Source: Saccharomonospora marina XMU15 (GTDB lineage: Bacteria; Actinomycetota; Actinomycetes; Mycobacteriales; Pseudonocardiaceae). Taken from it: 64,000 nt of DNA. The stretch spans positions 2,074,628 to 2,138,627 of the forward strand of contig NZ_CM001439.1 in assembly GCF_000244955.1 (NCBI RefSeq). Direction: 5' to 3'. The notes under the pieces were generated by a model that did not search any database, was not told the origin of the DNA, and was given only the letters and a program-made list of their open reading frames with translations. Shown piece after piece: positions 7,451-17,066 of this stretch. Numbering within the stretch: the stretch's first letter is position 1; every line of letters starts with the position of its first letter. Made by a program: the position numbers and the translations under genes.

Positions 7451-9157
7451 GTGATGCGCGAGACTGGGGCAGTGACCGGTGGAAGGCGCAGCGGTTCGCG
7501 CCCTGCGGTTCAGCTCACCGAGACGGCCCCGCGCGACCCACTCGCGCTGGGCCGCACCGCCTACCTGCGCGGGGCATGGGGAGAGGCTCGCAGGCAGCTT
7601 TCCGCGGCGGGCGCGCTTCACCCGCTGACCGCCGCCGACCTGGACCGGCTCGGCGTCGCCGCCTTCCTCACCGGTGAGGAGGCCACCGCCGCCCAGTCGT
7701 GGGCATCGGCGAGTCAGACCTGGGCGGGGCAAGGCGCGCCGGGCCACGCCGCAAGGTCGGCGTTCTGGTTGGGGGTCACGCTCCTGCAACGCGGCGAGCA
7801 CGCCAGGGGCGGCGGCTGGCTCGCGCGGGCGCGGCGGCTCGCCGGTGCTGCCGGTGACTGCGTGGAGTGTGGCTACCTGCGCATCCCGGCCGGGCTGGAA
7901 GCGCTGGAGCGGGGCGACGGGGACAGCGCGGAGGCCGTGTTCGCCGACGTGGTTCGTACGGCCGAGCGGTTCGGCGACCCTGACCTGCGTGCGCTGGGAA
8001 ACCTCGGCAGGGGACAGGCACTCATCCTCGCCGGTCAGCCGGGCACCGGCACCGATCTGCTGGACGAGGCGATGGTCGCGGTCACCGCGGCAGAGGTTTC
8101 GGCCATCCCCTCGGGCATCATCTACTGCGCTGTGATCCTGACCTGCCGCAAGCTGTTCGACCTGGAACGGGCAGGGGAGTGGACTGCCGCGCTGAGCCGC
8201 TGGTGTGCCGAGCAGCCCGACCTGAAGGCCTACCGAGGGCAGTGTCTTGTGCACCGCTCGGAAATCATGCAGTCGCGCGGTGAGTGGTCGCAGGCCATGA
8301 CGGAGGTCCGGCGCGCCTGCGAGCGGCTGGCCGACCCGCCGGGGGATCCGGCGCTCGGGATGGCCTACTACCAGCTGGGCGAACTGCAGCGGTTACGTGG
8401 CGACTTCGGCGAGGCCGAGCGCAGCTACCGCAGGGCCAGCGCGGAAGGTCACTCGGTGCAGCCGGGATTGGCGTTGTTGCGGCTGGCGCAGGGCCGTACG
8501 CAGCACGCGCTCGCCGCGATCCGTACCGCGGTCGAGGAGGCGCGCGGCACCGCGGACCGCGCGAGGGTGCTGCTCGCCGACGTCGAGATCGCGCTCGCGG
8601 CGGGGGAGGTTTCCTCGGCCAGGTCCGCCGCGGCCGAACTCGCCGACATCGCCGAGGCCTTCGACATGCCGTACCTGCGCGCGGTGGTGGGTTACGCGCG
8701 TGGCTCGGTGTCGCTTTGTGAGGGCGACCCGGCCGCGGCCTGCGCCGAACTCCGGCGAACCTGGCCCGCGTGGCAGCGGCTCGATCTGCCCTACGAGGCC
8801 GCCTGCGTCCGGCTGCGGATGGCGCAGGCGTACCGGCAACTGGCCGACCACGACAGCGCGGAGCTGGAGCTGGACGCGGCCCGCCGGGTCTTCGAGCGGG
8901 TGGGTGCCGCACCCGCGCTGCAGCGGGTACGCGAGCTCGCCCGACGAGCGCCCGAGCGAGCACCGGGCTCGCTGACCAGGCGTGAGCTTGAGGTGCTGCG
9001 GTTGGTCGCCACGGGCGCGACCAACGCCGAGATCGCGCGCTCGCTGGTGCTCAGCGAGAAGACCGTGGCCAGGCACCTGGCCAACACCTTCGGCAAGCTC
9101 GAGGTGTCCTCCCGCGCGGCGGCCACCGCCTACGCCTACCGCCACGGCCTCGCATAG
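7451..9157 (+). CDS. LuxR-family transcriptional regulator with TPR-like repeats
   Basis: 568 residues. Residues ~25-490 are a run of alpha-helical, alanine-rich TPR-like repeats (for example YLRGAWGEARRQLSAAGAL, LGELQRLRGDFGEAERSYRRA). The last ~65 residues are a LuxR helix-turn-helix: LTRRELEVLRLVATGATNAEIA and SEKTVARHLANTFGKL. There is no N-terminal ATPase domain, so it is a short relative of LAL/MalT regulators. The start is uncertain (GTG 7451, ATG 7454 or GTG 7472; none has a good ribosome site). The adjacent hydrolase-methyltransferase pair is a possible target. Confidence 0.85.
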   Translation: MMRETGAVTGGRRSGSRPAVQLTETAPRDPLALGRTAYLRGAWGEARRQLSAAGALHPLTAADLDRLGVAAFLTGEEATAAQSWASASQTWAGQGAPGHAARSAFWLGVTLLQRGEHARGGGWLARARRLAGAAGDCVECGYLRIPAGLEALERGDGDSAEAVFADVVRTAERFGDPDLRALGNLGRGQALILAGQPGTGTDLLDEAMVAVTAAEVSAIPSGIIYCAVILTCRKLFDLERAGEWTAALSRWCAEQPDLKAYRGQCLVHRSEIMQSRGEWSQAMTEVRRACERLADPPGDPALGMAYYQLGELQRLRGDFGEAERSYRRASAEGHSVQPGLALLRLAQGRTQHALAAIRTAVEEARGTADRARVLLADVEIALAAGEVSSARSAAAELADIAEAFDMPYLRAVVGYARGSVSLCEGDPAAACAELRRTWPAWQRLDLPYEAACVRLRMAQAYRQLADHDSAELELDAARRVFERVGAAPALQRVRELARRAPERAPGSLTRRELEVLRLVATGATNAEIARSLVLSEKTVARHLANTFGKLEVSSRAAATAYAYRHGLA

Positions 9158-9287
9158 ACGCGCCTACGCCTACACAGAACTACCCATCCCGCTTCGGCGC
9201 GGATTTGGTTGGTCCGACCGATGTGTTGCCCGCCCCCGGCGAGCGACGCTGGCCTTCTCGACAGCGAAGACGCGAAGGAGGCGGGCG

Positions 9288-10241
9288 ATGAACCAGCATC
9301 CCGGTGTCGAAGCCACCGGAGTCCGTCGCGCCGAACCGTCGCGGGCGTACCGGCGCGCGTACGACGGCTCGCGCCTGCGACGCCGCTCGGTCGAGCTGGC
9401 CGGCGGGTCGCGGGTCAACCTGCTCGAAAGCGGTTTCGGGCCACCCGTGGTGTGCCTGCACGGCACGGGCAGCTCGGCACCGTTCCTTTCGCCGCTGCTG
9501 CGGCTACTGGACGGGTTCCGCGTCATCGCGCCCGACCGGCCGGGACAGGGGCTGAGCGATCCTGTCGACCTGCCGCGGCACGGTTACCGCGCGGCGGCCG
9601 TTGGCTGGCTCGACCGGTTGTTCGACACGCTGGACGTGGTGCCCGCCGCGCTCGTGGGCCATTCGATGGGAGGCGTGTGGGCGCTGTGGTACGCGCTCGA
9701 CCGTCCCGACCGGTTGCGGCGGCTGGTGCTGATCGCAGCGCCCGCCCTGCCCGGCACCTGTGCCCCGCTGCCGTACCGGCTGCTGGCAACCCCCGGCCTC
9801 GGTGACCTGCTGGCAAGGATTCCTCCCACCGAGGCTTCGGTGCGGCGGTTCGCCCGGTTCATGGGGGAGCGGGCCGCGATCGATGAGCACCCGGAGTTGA
9901 TCGACCTGCTCGTGGCCCACGGACGTGACCCGGTGGCCGCGATGGTGGACCGGCGGGAGGTCCGCGTCATCGTCTCGCCGCTGGCACTGCTTTCGGCCTC
10001 GGGATTTCGGGCGCGCACGCGGTTGCGCCGGTCCGAACTGGGGCGGCTGTCGGTGCCCACGCTGCTGGTGTGGGGAAGGCACGACCCCGTCGGCCGGGTC
10101 GCGACGGTCAGCGCGGTGGCCGAGCTGATTGCCCGAGGGCGGCTGGCGGCCGTGCCTGGCGGACACGCGCCCTGGCTCGGCCACCCCGAGCCGACCGCGT
10201 CGGCCATCTCCCGATTCGTACAGGAAGGAGAACAACGATGA
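9288..10241 (+). CDS. Alpha/beta hydrolase
   Basis: 317-residue hydrolase of the epoxide-hydrolase/haloperoxidase-like alpha/beta superfamily. It shows VVCLHGTGSS (oxyanion hole), APDRPGQGLSD, the nucleophile elbow VGHSMGG, the acid in WGRHDPVG and the catalytic His in PGGHAPWLGHPE. ATG 9288 has GCGAAGGAGG upstream. The stop overlaps the following methyltransferase start by 4 bp, so the two are coupled. The substrate is unknown. Confidence 0.85.
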   Translation: MNQHPGVEATGVRRAEPSRAYRRAYDGSRLRRRSVELAGGSRVNLLESGFGPPVVCLHGTGSSAPFLSPLLRLLDGFRVIAPDRPGQGLSDPVDLPRHGYRAAAVGWLDRLFDTLDVVPAALVGHSMGGVWALWYALDRPDRLRRLVLIAAPALPGTCAPLPYRLLATPGLGDLLARIPPTEASVRRFARFMGERAAIDEHPELIDLLVAHGRDPVAAMVDRREVRVIVSPLALLSASGFRARTRLRRSELGRLSVPTLLVWGRHDPVGRVATVSAVAELIARGRLAAVPGGHAPWLGHPEPTASAISRFVQEGEQR

Positions 10242-11098
10242 CTACACACAACACTCAGACCACTCAGACCACGAAGCACAACAGCGCGACACAGCGGGAC
10301 GCGTGGGACTCGATCGCCTCCGGCTACGACCGCTACGTCACTCCCGAGAACGTCCGGCACGGCGAGGAGATCATCCGCACGCTCGACCTCGGCCCGGGAA
10401 CCCGGTTGCTGGACGTCGCCTCCGGCAGCGGCGCGCTCAGCCTGCCCGCTGCCCGTCGTGGTGCCCGCGTGCTCGCCGTCGACATCTCCGGGGAGATGCT
10501 CGAAAGGCTCACCGCTCGTGCCCGAGCGGAGGGTCTGGCGGGTATCGACACCGCCGTCATGGACGGGCAGTCGCTGGACCTGCCCGACGACAGCTTCGAC
10601 GCGGCCGTCTCGCAGCACGGGGTGTCGCTGTTCGACGATGTCGATGCCGGGCTCGCGGAACTGGTGCGCGTGACGCGGCCGGGCGGCACGGTCGTGATCT
10701 CCGCGTTCGGCGACCTGCGGGAGGCGGAGTTCCTCGGCTTCTTCGTCAGCGCGGTCCGTGCGGTGGTGCCCGACTTCGCCGGGCTGCCGACGGACCCGCC
10801 ACCACCGCCGTTCCAGTTGGCGCAACCCGATGTGCTGCGTCGCAGGCTGGTCGATGCCGGGCTGCGCGACGTGTCCGTGCGCACCATTACCTGGCGGCTG
10901 ACCGTCGACTCCGCCACTCGGCTGTGGAAGCTGGTGACCTCCAGCAATCCGATCGGCGCCCGGCTGGTCGCCGGCCTGACCGAACAGCAACGGGCCGACG
11001 CGCTTGGGGTGTTGGACGGTGTGCTGCGCGAACGCTCGGGCGCAGCGCCGGAGGCGGTGCTGCACACCTCGATCAACGTCGGTACCGGCACGAAGTGA
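10238..11098 (+). CDS. Class I SAM-dependent methyltransferase
   Basis: 286 residues. After a Thr/Gln/Asn-rich start, a UbiE/COQ5-like SAM-binding domain shows motif I LLDVASGSGALSLPAA, the acidic loop VLAVDISGEML, and DSFDAAVSQHGVSLF with VTRPGGTVVIS as motifs II-III. The ATG has AGGAG upstream and overlaps the hydrolase stop. Substrate unknown. An inverted repeat follows the gene. Confidence 0.87.
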   Translation: MTTHNTQTTQTTKHNSATQRDAWDSIASGYDRYVTPENVRHGEEIIRTLDLGPGTRLLDVASGSGALSLPAARRGARVLAVDISGEMLERLTARARAEGLAGIDTAVMDGQSLDLPDDSFDAAVSQHGVSLFDDVDAGLAELVRVTRPGGTVVISAFGDLREAEFLGFFVSAVRAVVPDFAGLPTDPPPPPFQLAQPDVLRRRLVDAGLRDVSVRTITWRLTVDSATRLWKLVTSSNPIGARLVAGLTEQQRADALGVLDGVLRERSGAAPEAVLHTSINVGTGTK

Positions 11099-11159
11099 CA
11101 GGACTGGTGACACGCCTGGTGACGGGACCGCGAACGGACTCCGCAGGCTGCCGCTGCCG

Positions 11160-11216
11160 GACTTGCCCGGATTGCCTCGATCGGCCTAGACCACCGCTCG
11201 AGTCGCCGGGCAAGTC
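11160..11216. terminator. Long-loop inverted repeat after the methyltransferase gene
   Basis: A perfect 11-bp inverted repeat (11160-11170, GACTTGCCCGG, with 11206-11216) encloses a 35-nt loop in the 221-bp gap between the methyltransferase and transporter genes. It may be a terminator or the leader of the transporter; no T-run is seen. Confidence 0.4.
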
Positions 11217-11319
11217 AGTCAAGATCGCTATTGACACCGCTGGGTGACGACCGTCACTCTATCGGGGCGCTTGCGCTCCCGGCTCAAAGTGAATCTCGAC
11301 GGCGAGATGAGGCAGCCGT

Positions 11320-12768
11320 ATGGCGGAGAAGACTGGTCCCGGGCGAGACCAAACCACACTTCCGAGCAAGTACCTGCCAGCAGTGGAGTTCCGGGATCTT
11401 CCGGAACCGGTCCCGTTGCGCCGAATCACCGGGGCGAGCGTCATCATCCTCGCGACCGCGATCGGTTCGGGCGAGGCGGTGCTGTGGCCCTACATCACCT
11501 CCCAGATCGGGTTCATCTTCATCTGGGCGGCCGTCGTGGGGTTCGGTATCCAGTTCTTCCTGAACATGGAGATCGAGCGCTACACGCTTGCCACAGGTGA
11601 ATCGGCGATCACCGGGTTCGCCCGGTTGTGGAAGCCGTGGTGGTGGCTGTTCATCGTCTTCGCGCTGTTGCAGAACTTCTGGCCGGGGTGGGCCACGGGT
11701 GCCTCCACGACGGCGTCGTTCGCGCTCGGTCTCGGCGAGGACGCTCCGATCGTCCCGATGACCATCGCCGCGCTGATCGCTATCGGCATCACGCTGACTC
11801 TGTCACCGGTGGTCTACCAGTGGGTCGAGAAGATCCAGGGCGTGCTGGTGGGGCTGATCATGCTGTTCGTGGTGGTCGCTATCCCGGTGGCCACGACCGG
11901 CGAGGCATGGAGCGCCCTGGTCACCGAGGGCATCGGGGACATGGGTTTCCCGCTCGGCCACGAGGGCCTGAGCATCGCCCTGCTGCTCGGCGCGCTGGCG
12001 TTCGCGGGCGCCGGCGGCGCGAACAACCTCGTGCAGAGCAACTACATCCGGGACAAGGGCATGGGAATGGGCCTGCGGATGCCCAGGATCGTCTCGCCCA
12101 TCACCGGACACGAGGAGGCGCGGCCCTCGATCGGTTACATGTTCCCGACCGACGAGGAGAACATGCGCCGCTGGCGCGGCTGGTGGAAGGTCGCGAACAT
12201 CGAGCAGTTCATCACCTTCTTCGTGATCGGTGTGCTGTCACTGGTGATCCTGTCGGTGCTGGCCTACTCGACGCTGCCGGTGGGCGAAGTGGGGGCCCAG
12301 GATCTGGACTTCCTGCGAGTTGAGGGCCAGGCGCTGCAGGACAGCGTGGCACCGTGGTTCGGCACCGCTTTCTGGGCGGCCGCCACCGTGGCGCTGTTCT
12401 CGACCAACCTCGGCATCATCGACTACACCTGCAGGCTTGTTGCCGACCAACTCAAGGTGAACGCGCTCAAGGACAGCCAGTTCTGGTCGGAGAGCAAGAT
12501 CTACGCCGCGTTCGTGTGGCTGATGATCCTGGTCGGTTCGGTGATCCTGATGTCCGGTGTGGACCAGCCGTTCCTGCTCGTGGTCATCTCTTCCTCCATC
12601 GCGGGCGTGCAGATGTTCATCTACTCCGGACTGCTCATGTTGCTGAACCGGAAGGCGTTGCCGAAGCCGCTGCGCATCAGCGGGGTGCGGCTGGCCGTGC
12701 TCGCGATCTCGTTCCTGTTCTTCGGCTTCCTCTCGGTGCTACTCGTGCTCGACAACCTCGGAGTCTGA
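11320..12768 (+). CDS. Nramp-related membrane transporter, non-canonical metal site
   Basis: 482 residues with about eleven hydrophobic segments in Nramp order. In the first helix the Nramp DPGN motif is replaced by GSGE (ATAIGSGEAVLWPYI), and in helix 6 the MPH motif region reads GAGGANNLVQSNYIRDKG. The residues that bind Mn/Fe in canonical Nramp are therefore absent, so the substrate may not be a divalent metal. A soluble insertion with PITGHEEARPS and EENMRRWRG lies around residues 260-285. The stop overlaps the start of a 30-residue membrane peptide (TGATG). Confidence 0.75.
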   Translation: MAEKTGPGRDQTTLPSKYLPAVEFRDLPEPVPLRRITGASVIILATAIGSGEAVLWPYITSQIGFIFIWAAVVGFGIQFFLNMEIERYTLATGESAITGFARLWKPWWWLFIVFALLQNFWPGWATGASTTASFALGLGEDAPIVPMTIAALIAIGITLTLSPVVYQWVEKIQGVLVGLIMLFVVVAIPVATTGEAWSALVTEGIGDMGFPLGHEGLSIALLLGALAFAGAGGANNLVQSNYIRDKGMGMGLRMPRIVSPITGHEEARPSIGYMFPTDEENMRRWRGWWKVANIEQFITFFVIGVLSLVILSVLAYSTLPVGEVGAQDLDFLRVEGQALQDSVAPWFGTAFWAAATVALFSTNLGIIDYTCRLVADQLKVNALKDSQFWSESKIYAAFVWLMILVGSVILMSGVDQPFLLVVISSSIAGVQMFIYSGLLMLLNRKALPKPLRISGVRLAVLAISFLFFGFLSVLLVLDNLGV

Positions 12769-12860
12769 TGCTGAAACGGCTGTGGCTGCGCGTCCTGGTC
12801 GCGCTGGTGATCTGGATCGTGTTGGTCATGCTCATGTGGGCGGTGGGAATACTCAACTGA
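12768..12860 (+). CDS. 30-residue single-pass membrane peptide coupled to the transporter
   Basis: Begins at ATG 12768 inside the transporter's TGATG stop/start overlap, a typical coupled arrangement. The product is a positively charged start (MLKRLWLR) followed by one hydrophobic helix of about 20 residues ending in WAVGILN. It resembles small accessory subunits of membrane transporters in layout only; no named family is recognised. The next gene starts 83 bp on. Confidence 0.55.
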   Translation: MLKRLWLRVLVALVIWIVLVMLMWAVGILN

Positions 12861-12943
12861 GCTCGCGCGGAGGCTCCGGGGTTCGCGACGCGGGATGCGG
12901 CATAGTGGTACCGGCGTCGCCGTGGGAACGAGGTGGGTGAACG

Positions 12944-14293
12944 GTGCCGGATGTCGTGATCGTGGGTGCGGGCATCGCGGGGTTGACCGCGGCCCGTGAG
13001 TTGGTGGCGGCGGGCAAGGAAGTCGTGGTCGCCGAGGCGCGTGACCGGGTCGGTGGCCGCGTGCTCAACGCGGGACTGCCCGGCACCGAGCAGTTCGTCG
13101 AGGTCGGTGGCCAGTGGATCGGTCCTGGCCAGGACCGGCTACGGCGCCTGCTGGACGAGTTGGCGCTGGACACCTACCCGACCTACGACACCGGGCTGAA
13201 GGTGGCCGAACTCGGTGGTCGCACGCTGCGGTATTCGGGCCGGGTTCCGAGGCTGAACCCGCTGGTGCTGGCCGACATCGGGCAGGCGCAGGCGCGGCTG
13301 GACCGGGCGGCGCGCCGGGTGCCGCTGGAGTCACCCTGGCTGGCGCCGGGCGCCGCTCGTATCGACGGGCAGACGCTTGCCACCTGGTTGCGCCGCAACG
13401 TGCGCACCGCCACCGCAAGGGCGTTCTTCCGGCTGGTCACCGAGGCGGTGTGGTGTGCCGATCCGGAGGAGATCTCGGCGCTGTGGGCACAGTTCTACCT
13501 GCACTCAGGTGGCGGAATCGATTCGCTCATCAACACGACCGGCGGTGCGCAGCAGGATCGGGTCACCGGTGGCATGCAGGGTGTCGCCACGGCGATGGCG
13601 GCCGAACTCGGTGAGCGCGTCGTGCTGTCGGCACCGGTGAGCGAGATCCGCTGGACCGAGGACGGCGCCCGGGTCCGTGCGGGCAGGCGGCAGTGGCGGG
13701 CCAAACAGGTGGTGGTGGCGGTGCCGCCGCCGCTGGCGGCCCGGCTGCGGTTCGAGCCGGGACTACCCGCCGAGCGCGCACAGTTGCTGCAGCGCATGCC
13801 GATGGGGTGGACCATCAAGGTCAACGCCGCCTACGACGAGCCGTTCTGGCGGCAGCGGGGCCTTTCCGGGCAGGCCAACAGTGACCGGCGCATGCTGGGC
13901 ACCGTGTTCGACGGCGGCCCACCCGACGGTGGCCCGGCCGTACTGGTCGGCTTCCTCGAGGCACGCCACGCCCAGGTCGCTGCCCGCATGGACGCCGAGG
14001 CCAGACGGGAGGCGGTGCTTGCGGATCTGGCCGCCTACTTCGGGCCGGAGGCAGGCAGACCCGCACACTACGTGGAGCGGGACTGGGCCGCCGAGGAGTA
14101 CACGCGCGGCTGCTACGGCGCGTTCGCCACGCCGATGACGCTCACGCGGTTCGGTCAGTGGCTGCGAGGGCCCGTGGGCCCGCTGCACTGGGCGGGTACC
14201 GAGACCGCGACCAGGTGGGCAGGCTACGTGGACGGCGCAGTGGAGTCCGGCCGCAGGGTGGCCGCGGAGATCCTGGGCCGGGTCCAGGACTGA
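12944..14293 (+). CDS. Flavin monoamine oxidase family protein
   Basis: 449 residues. The N-terminal FAD dinucleotide fold is VIVGAGIAGLTAARELVAAG with the second motif EARDRVGGRV; the C-terminal FAD segment is LHWAGTETATRWAGYVDGAVESG. RGCYGAFATP aligns with the segment carrying the covalent FAD cysteine in MAO A/B, so a cysteinyl-FAD link is possible. It oxidises amines to imines with O2. GTG 12944 is the start. Its downstream position suggests a link with the Nramp-like transporter (inference). Confidence 0.88.
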   Translation: MPDVVIVGAGIAGLTAARELVAAGKEVVVAEARDRVGGRVLNAGLPGTEQFVEVGGQWIGPGQDRLRRLLDELALDTYPTYDTGLKVAELGGRTLRYSGRVPRLNPLVLADIGQAQARLDRAARRVPLESPWLAPGAARIDGQTLATWLRRNVRTATARAFFRLVTEAVWCADPEEISALWAQFYLHSGGGIDSLINTTGGAQQDRVTGGMQGVATAMAAELGERVVLSAPVSEIRWTEDGARVRAGRRQWRAKQVVVAVPPPLAARLRFEPGLPAERAQLLQRMPMGWTIKVNAAYDEPFWRQRGLSGQANSDRRMLGTVFDGGPPDGGPAVLVGFLEARHAQVAARMDAEARREAVLADLAAYFGPEAGRPAHYVERDWAAEEYTRGCYGAFATPMTLTRFGQWLRGPVGPLHWAGTETATRWAGYVDGAVESGRRVAAEILGRVQD

Positions 14294-14398
14294 CGGCGGG
14301 CGGTCGCTCGTCCTCTGCGGTCGTGAGGCGGGCGGTCCCTCGCGCGGGCTCCGGTCAGGCCGGTCGGTGACTTCCTCCCGTGACGTCGCCCTTGCCGA

Positions 14399-14439
14399 TT
14401 TAGTTCAGTGGACTAAAATGTATAGCCTGTTCAACTATA
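14399..14439. promoter_or_regulatory. Two adjacent palindromes upstream of the SnoaL-like gene
   Basis: 14399-14417 is a 19-bp palindrome (arms TTTAGT/ACTAAA, one mismatched pair), followed by 14421-14439 with arms TATAG/CTATA. Both are AT-rich islands in GC-rich DNA just before the ribosome site at ~14445, so this looks like an operator/promoter. No adjacent regulator gene is evident. Confidence 0.5.
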
Positions 14440-14453
14440 GGGTTGGAGGCTCG

Positions 14454-14933
14454 ATGGGCGATCAGGAGCAAGTCAGCACCGACCAGCGCGACGAGCGCGG
14501 CGTGCGCCAAGCCCTCTCCCGCATCGCCGATGCCTGGGCGGCGGGTGACGCGGACGGCTACGCGAGGCAGTTCAGCCAGGACGCCGACTACACCGCTTTC
14601 GACGGCACCCGCATGGCGGGCAGGCAGGCGATAGCCGACGGTCACCGCGCGCTGTTTCGCGGGATCATGAAGGGTTCGCGGATGACCATGGAGCAGCCGA
14701 GTATCCGGTTCGTCACCGACGACGTGGCCGTGGTGTGCGCACTCGGTGGCATCGTCATGCGGTGGCAGGGTGATCGCACGCGGCCGTCGGCCAAACGCCG
14801 TTCCTCGGTCACCTTCGTGTTCCTGCGCGAGGGCGACGACTGGTTGGCCACGGCGTTCCAGAACACCCGCTACCGGCCGTTCGCCAACACCCTGCCGGGA
14901 AAGCTGGCCACACTGTCCAGTCGCGACGGCTGA
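14454..14933 (+). CDS. SgcJ/EcaC or SnoaL-like NTF2-fold protein
   Basis: 159 residues with the NTF2-like pattern IADAWAAGDADGYARQFSQDADYTAFDGTRMAGRQ (split here into its two characteristic halves), then an antiparallel sheet ending DDWLATAFQNTRYRP. Such proteins are small cyclases, isomerases or hydrolases; no catalytic assignment is possible. ATG 14454 is chosen because GGAGG lies seven bases upstream; an extension to 14367 crosses the palindromes. Confidence 0.75.
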   Translation: MGDQEQVSTDQRDERGVRQALSRIADAWAAGDADGYARQFSQDADYTAFDGTRMAGRQAIADGHRALFRGIMKGSRMTMEQPSIRFVTDDVAVVCALGGIVMRWQGDRTRPSAKRRSSVTFVFLREGDDWLATAFQNTRYRPFANTLPGKLATLSSRDG

Positions 14934-14962
14934 GGCCGGTTGCCGAACCTCGCACTCGCCGG

Positions 14963-15730
14963 TCAAACCCCGTAACCGCCGTCGACGTCCAGCTTCTGCC
15001 CTGTGACGAACCCGGCGCGGTCGGAGGCGAGGAAGCAGACGGCCTCGGCGATGTCGGTGGCGTTGCCGAACCTGCGCAACGGGATGTTGTCCCTCGCGGC
15101 CGCGAGCGCGCGCTCGTCGAGGTCGCCGGAGTCGATCAGTCGCCGCGCCATGCCGTCGGTGAGCATGCCGGGCCCGACGCAGTTCGCGCGCACACCGAAC
15201 CGACCCTCCTCCGCCGCCACGGCTTTGACCAGTGCCTCCACGGCGGCCTTCGGCGCGGAGGAAAGGCCGTCGCGCACGGGAAACCGGGTGGTGGCCGCCG
15301 TGGTCACCGCCACGATGCTGCCCCTGCCGGTGCGCAGGTGCGGCAGTGCGGGCGAGAGCACGTTGAACAGTGCGGTGGCGTCGTCGAGTAGTTGGCAGCG
15401 AAACCGCTGCGGTGTCACCTTGCTCAGGTGTGTCATCGGCACGTGCGGCCCGGCCGCGTACACCAGGGTGTGGATTCCTGCGAAGTCCTCGGCCACGTGG
15501 GCGACGACCTCGGCGCAGCGCTGCGCGTTCGTCAGTTCCAGCTGGTAGGCCCTGGCGGCGAAACGGGGTTCGGCGAGCAGTGGCTCGACACCGGCGCGGT
15601 CGCGGCGGTAGGTGAGCGCCACGGCACTGCCGCGTTCGGCCAGTGTCCGCGCGATCACCGAACCCAGCCCGCCGCCCGCCCCCAGCACCAGCGCCGCACC
15701 CTGACGGGATGCGAAGTCGAGTTCACTCAC
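14963..15730 (-). CDS. Short-chain dehydrogenase/reductase-like protein lacking the catalytic Tyr
   Basis: 255 residues with an SDR Rossmann fold: VLGAGGGLGSVIA, YAAG in place of NNAG, RANCVGPG, and the C-terminal RFGNATDIAEAVCFLASD segment with LDVDGG. The usual YxxxK reads SSAPK, so the catalytic tyrosine is replaced by serine. It may be non-catalytic or use another mechanism. GTG 15730 is the start, with GGAG upstream. It is divergent from fadA5 with a KstR2-like box in between, so it is a likely regulon member. Confidence 0.8.
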   Translation of the reverse strand: MSELDFASRQGAALVLGAGGGLGSVIARTLAERGSAVALTYRRDRAGVEPLLAEPRFAARAYQLELTNAQRCAEVVAHVAEDFAGIHTLVYAAGPHVPMTHLSKVTPQRFRCQLLDDATALFNVLSPALPHLRTGRGSIVAVTTAATTRFPVRDGLSSAPKAAVEALVKAVAAEEGRFGVRANCVGPGMLTDGMARRLIDSGDLDERALAAARDNIPLRRFGNATDIAEAVCFLASDRAGFVTGQKLDVDGGYGV

Positions 15731-15767
15731 CGCGACTCCAATCTTGACTTGTCGGGCACATGTTGGA

Positions 15768-15787
15768 AACCTAGCACTTGCTTGGTT
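15768..15787. promoter_or_regulatory. KstR2-box-like operator between SDR gene and fadA5
   Basis: On the minus strand the core is AAGCAAG-TG-CTAGGTT, matching the mycobacterial KstR2 box (AAGCAAG-NN-CTTGCTT) at all but two positions. It lies in the 139-bp divergent gap and could control both genes. Confidence 0.7.
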
Positions 15788-15854
15788 ATCGGAGCGGTGC
15801 CGTCCGGCCGCCCGATCCGCAGGTGTCCGGCCGCACGAACCCGGCCGGCGTTGA

Positions 15855-17018
<1,164 letters not shown>

Positions 17019-17066
17019 GCGCGCGCGTGCCGAACCGCCACGCGGGCTGCTCGATGTGAGGCGGGC

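Noticed and set aside
14294-14398. Imperfect direct repeats GGCGGGCGGTC as a mobile-element end
   Set aside because: Short, GC-biased and without inverted ends or a transposase; likely intergenic drift.
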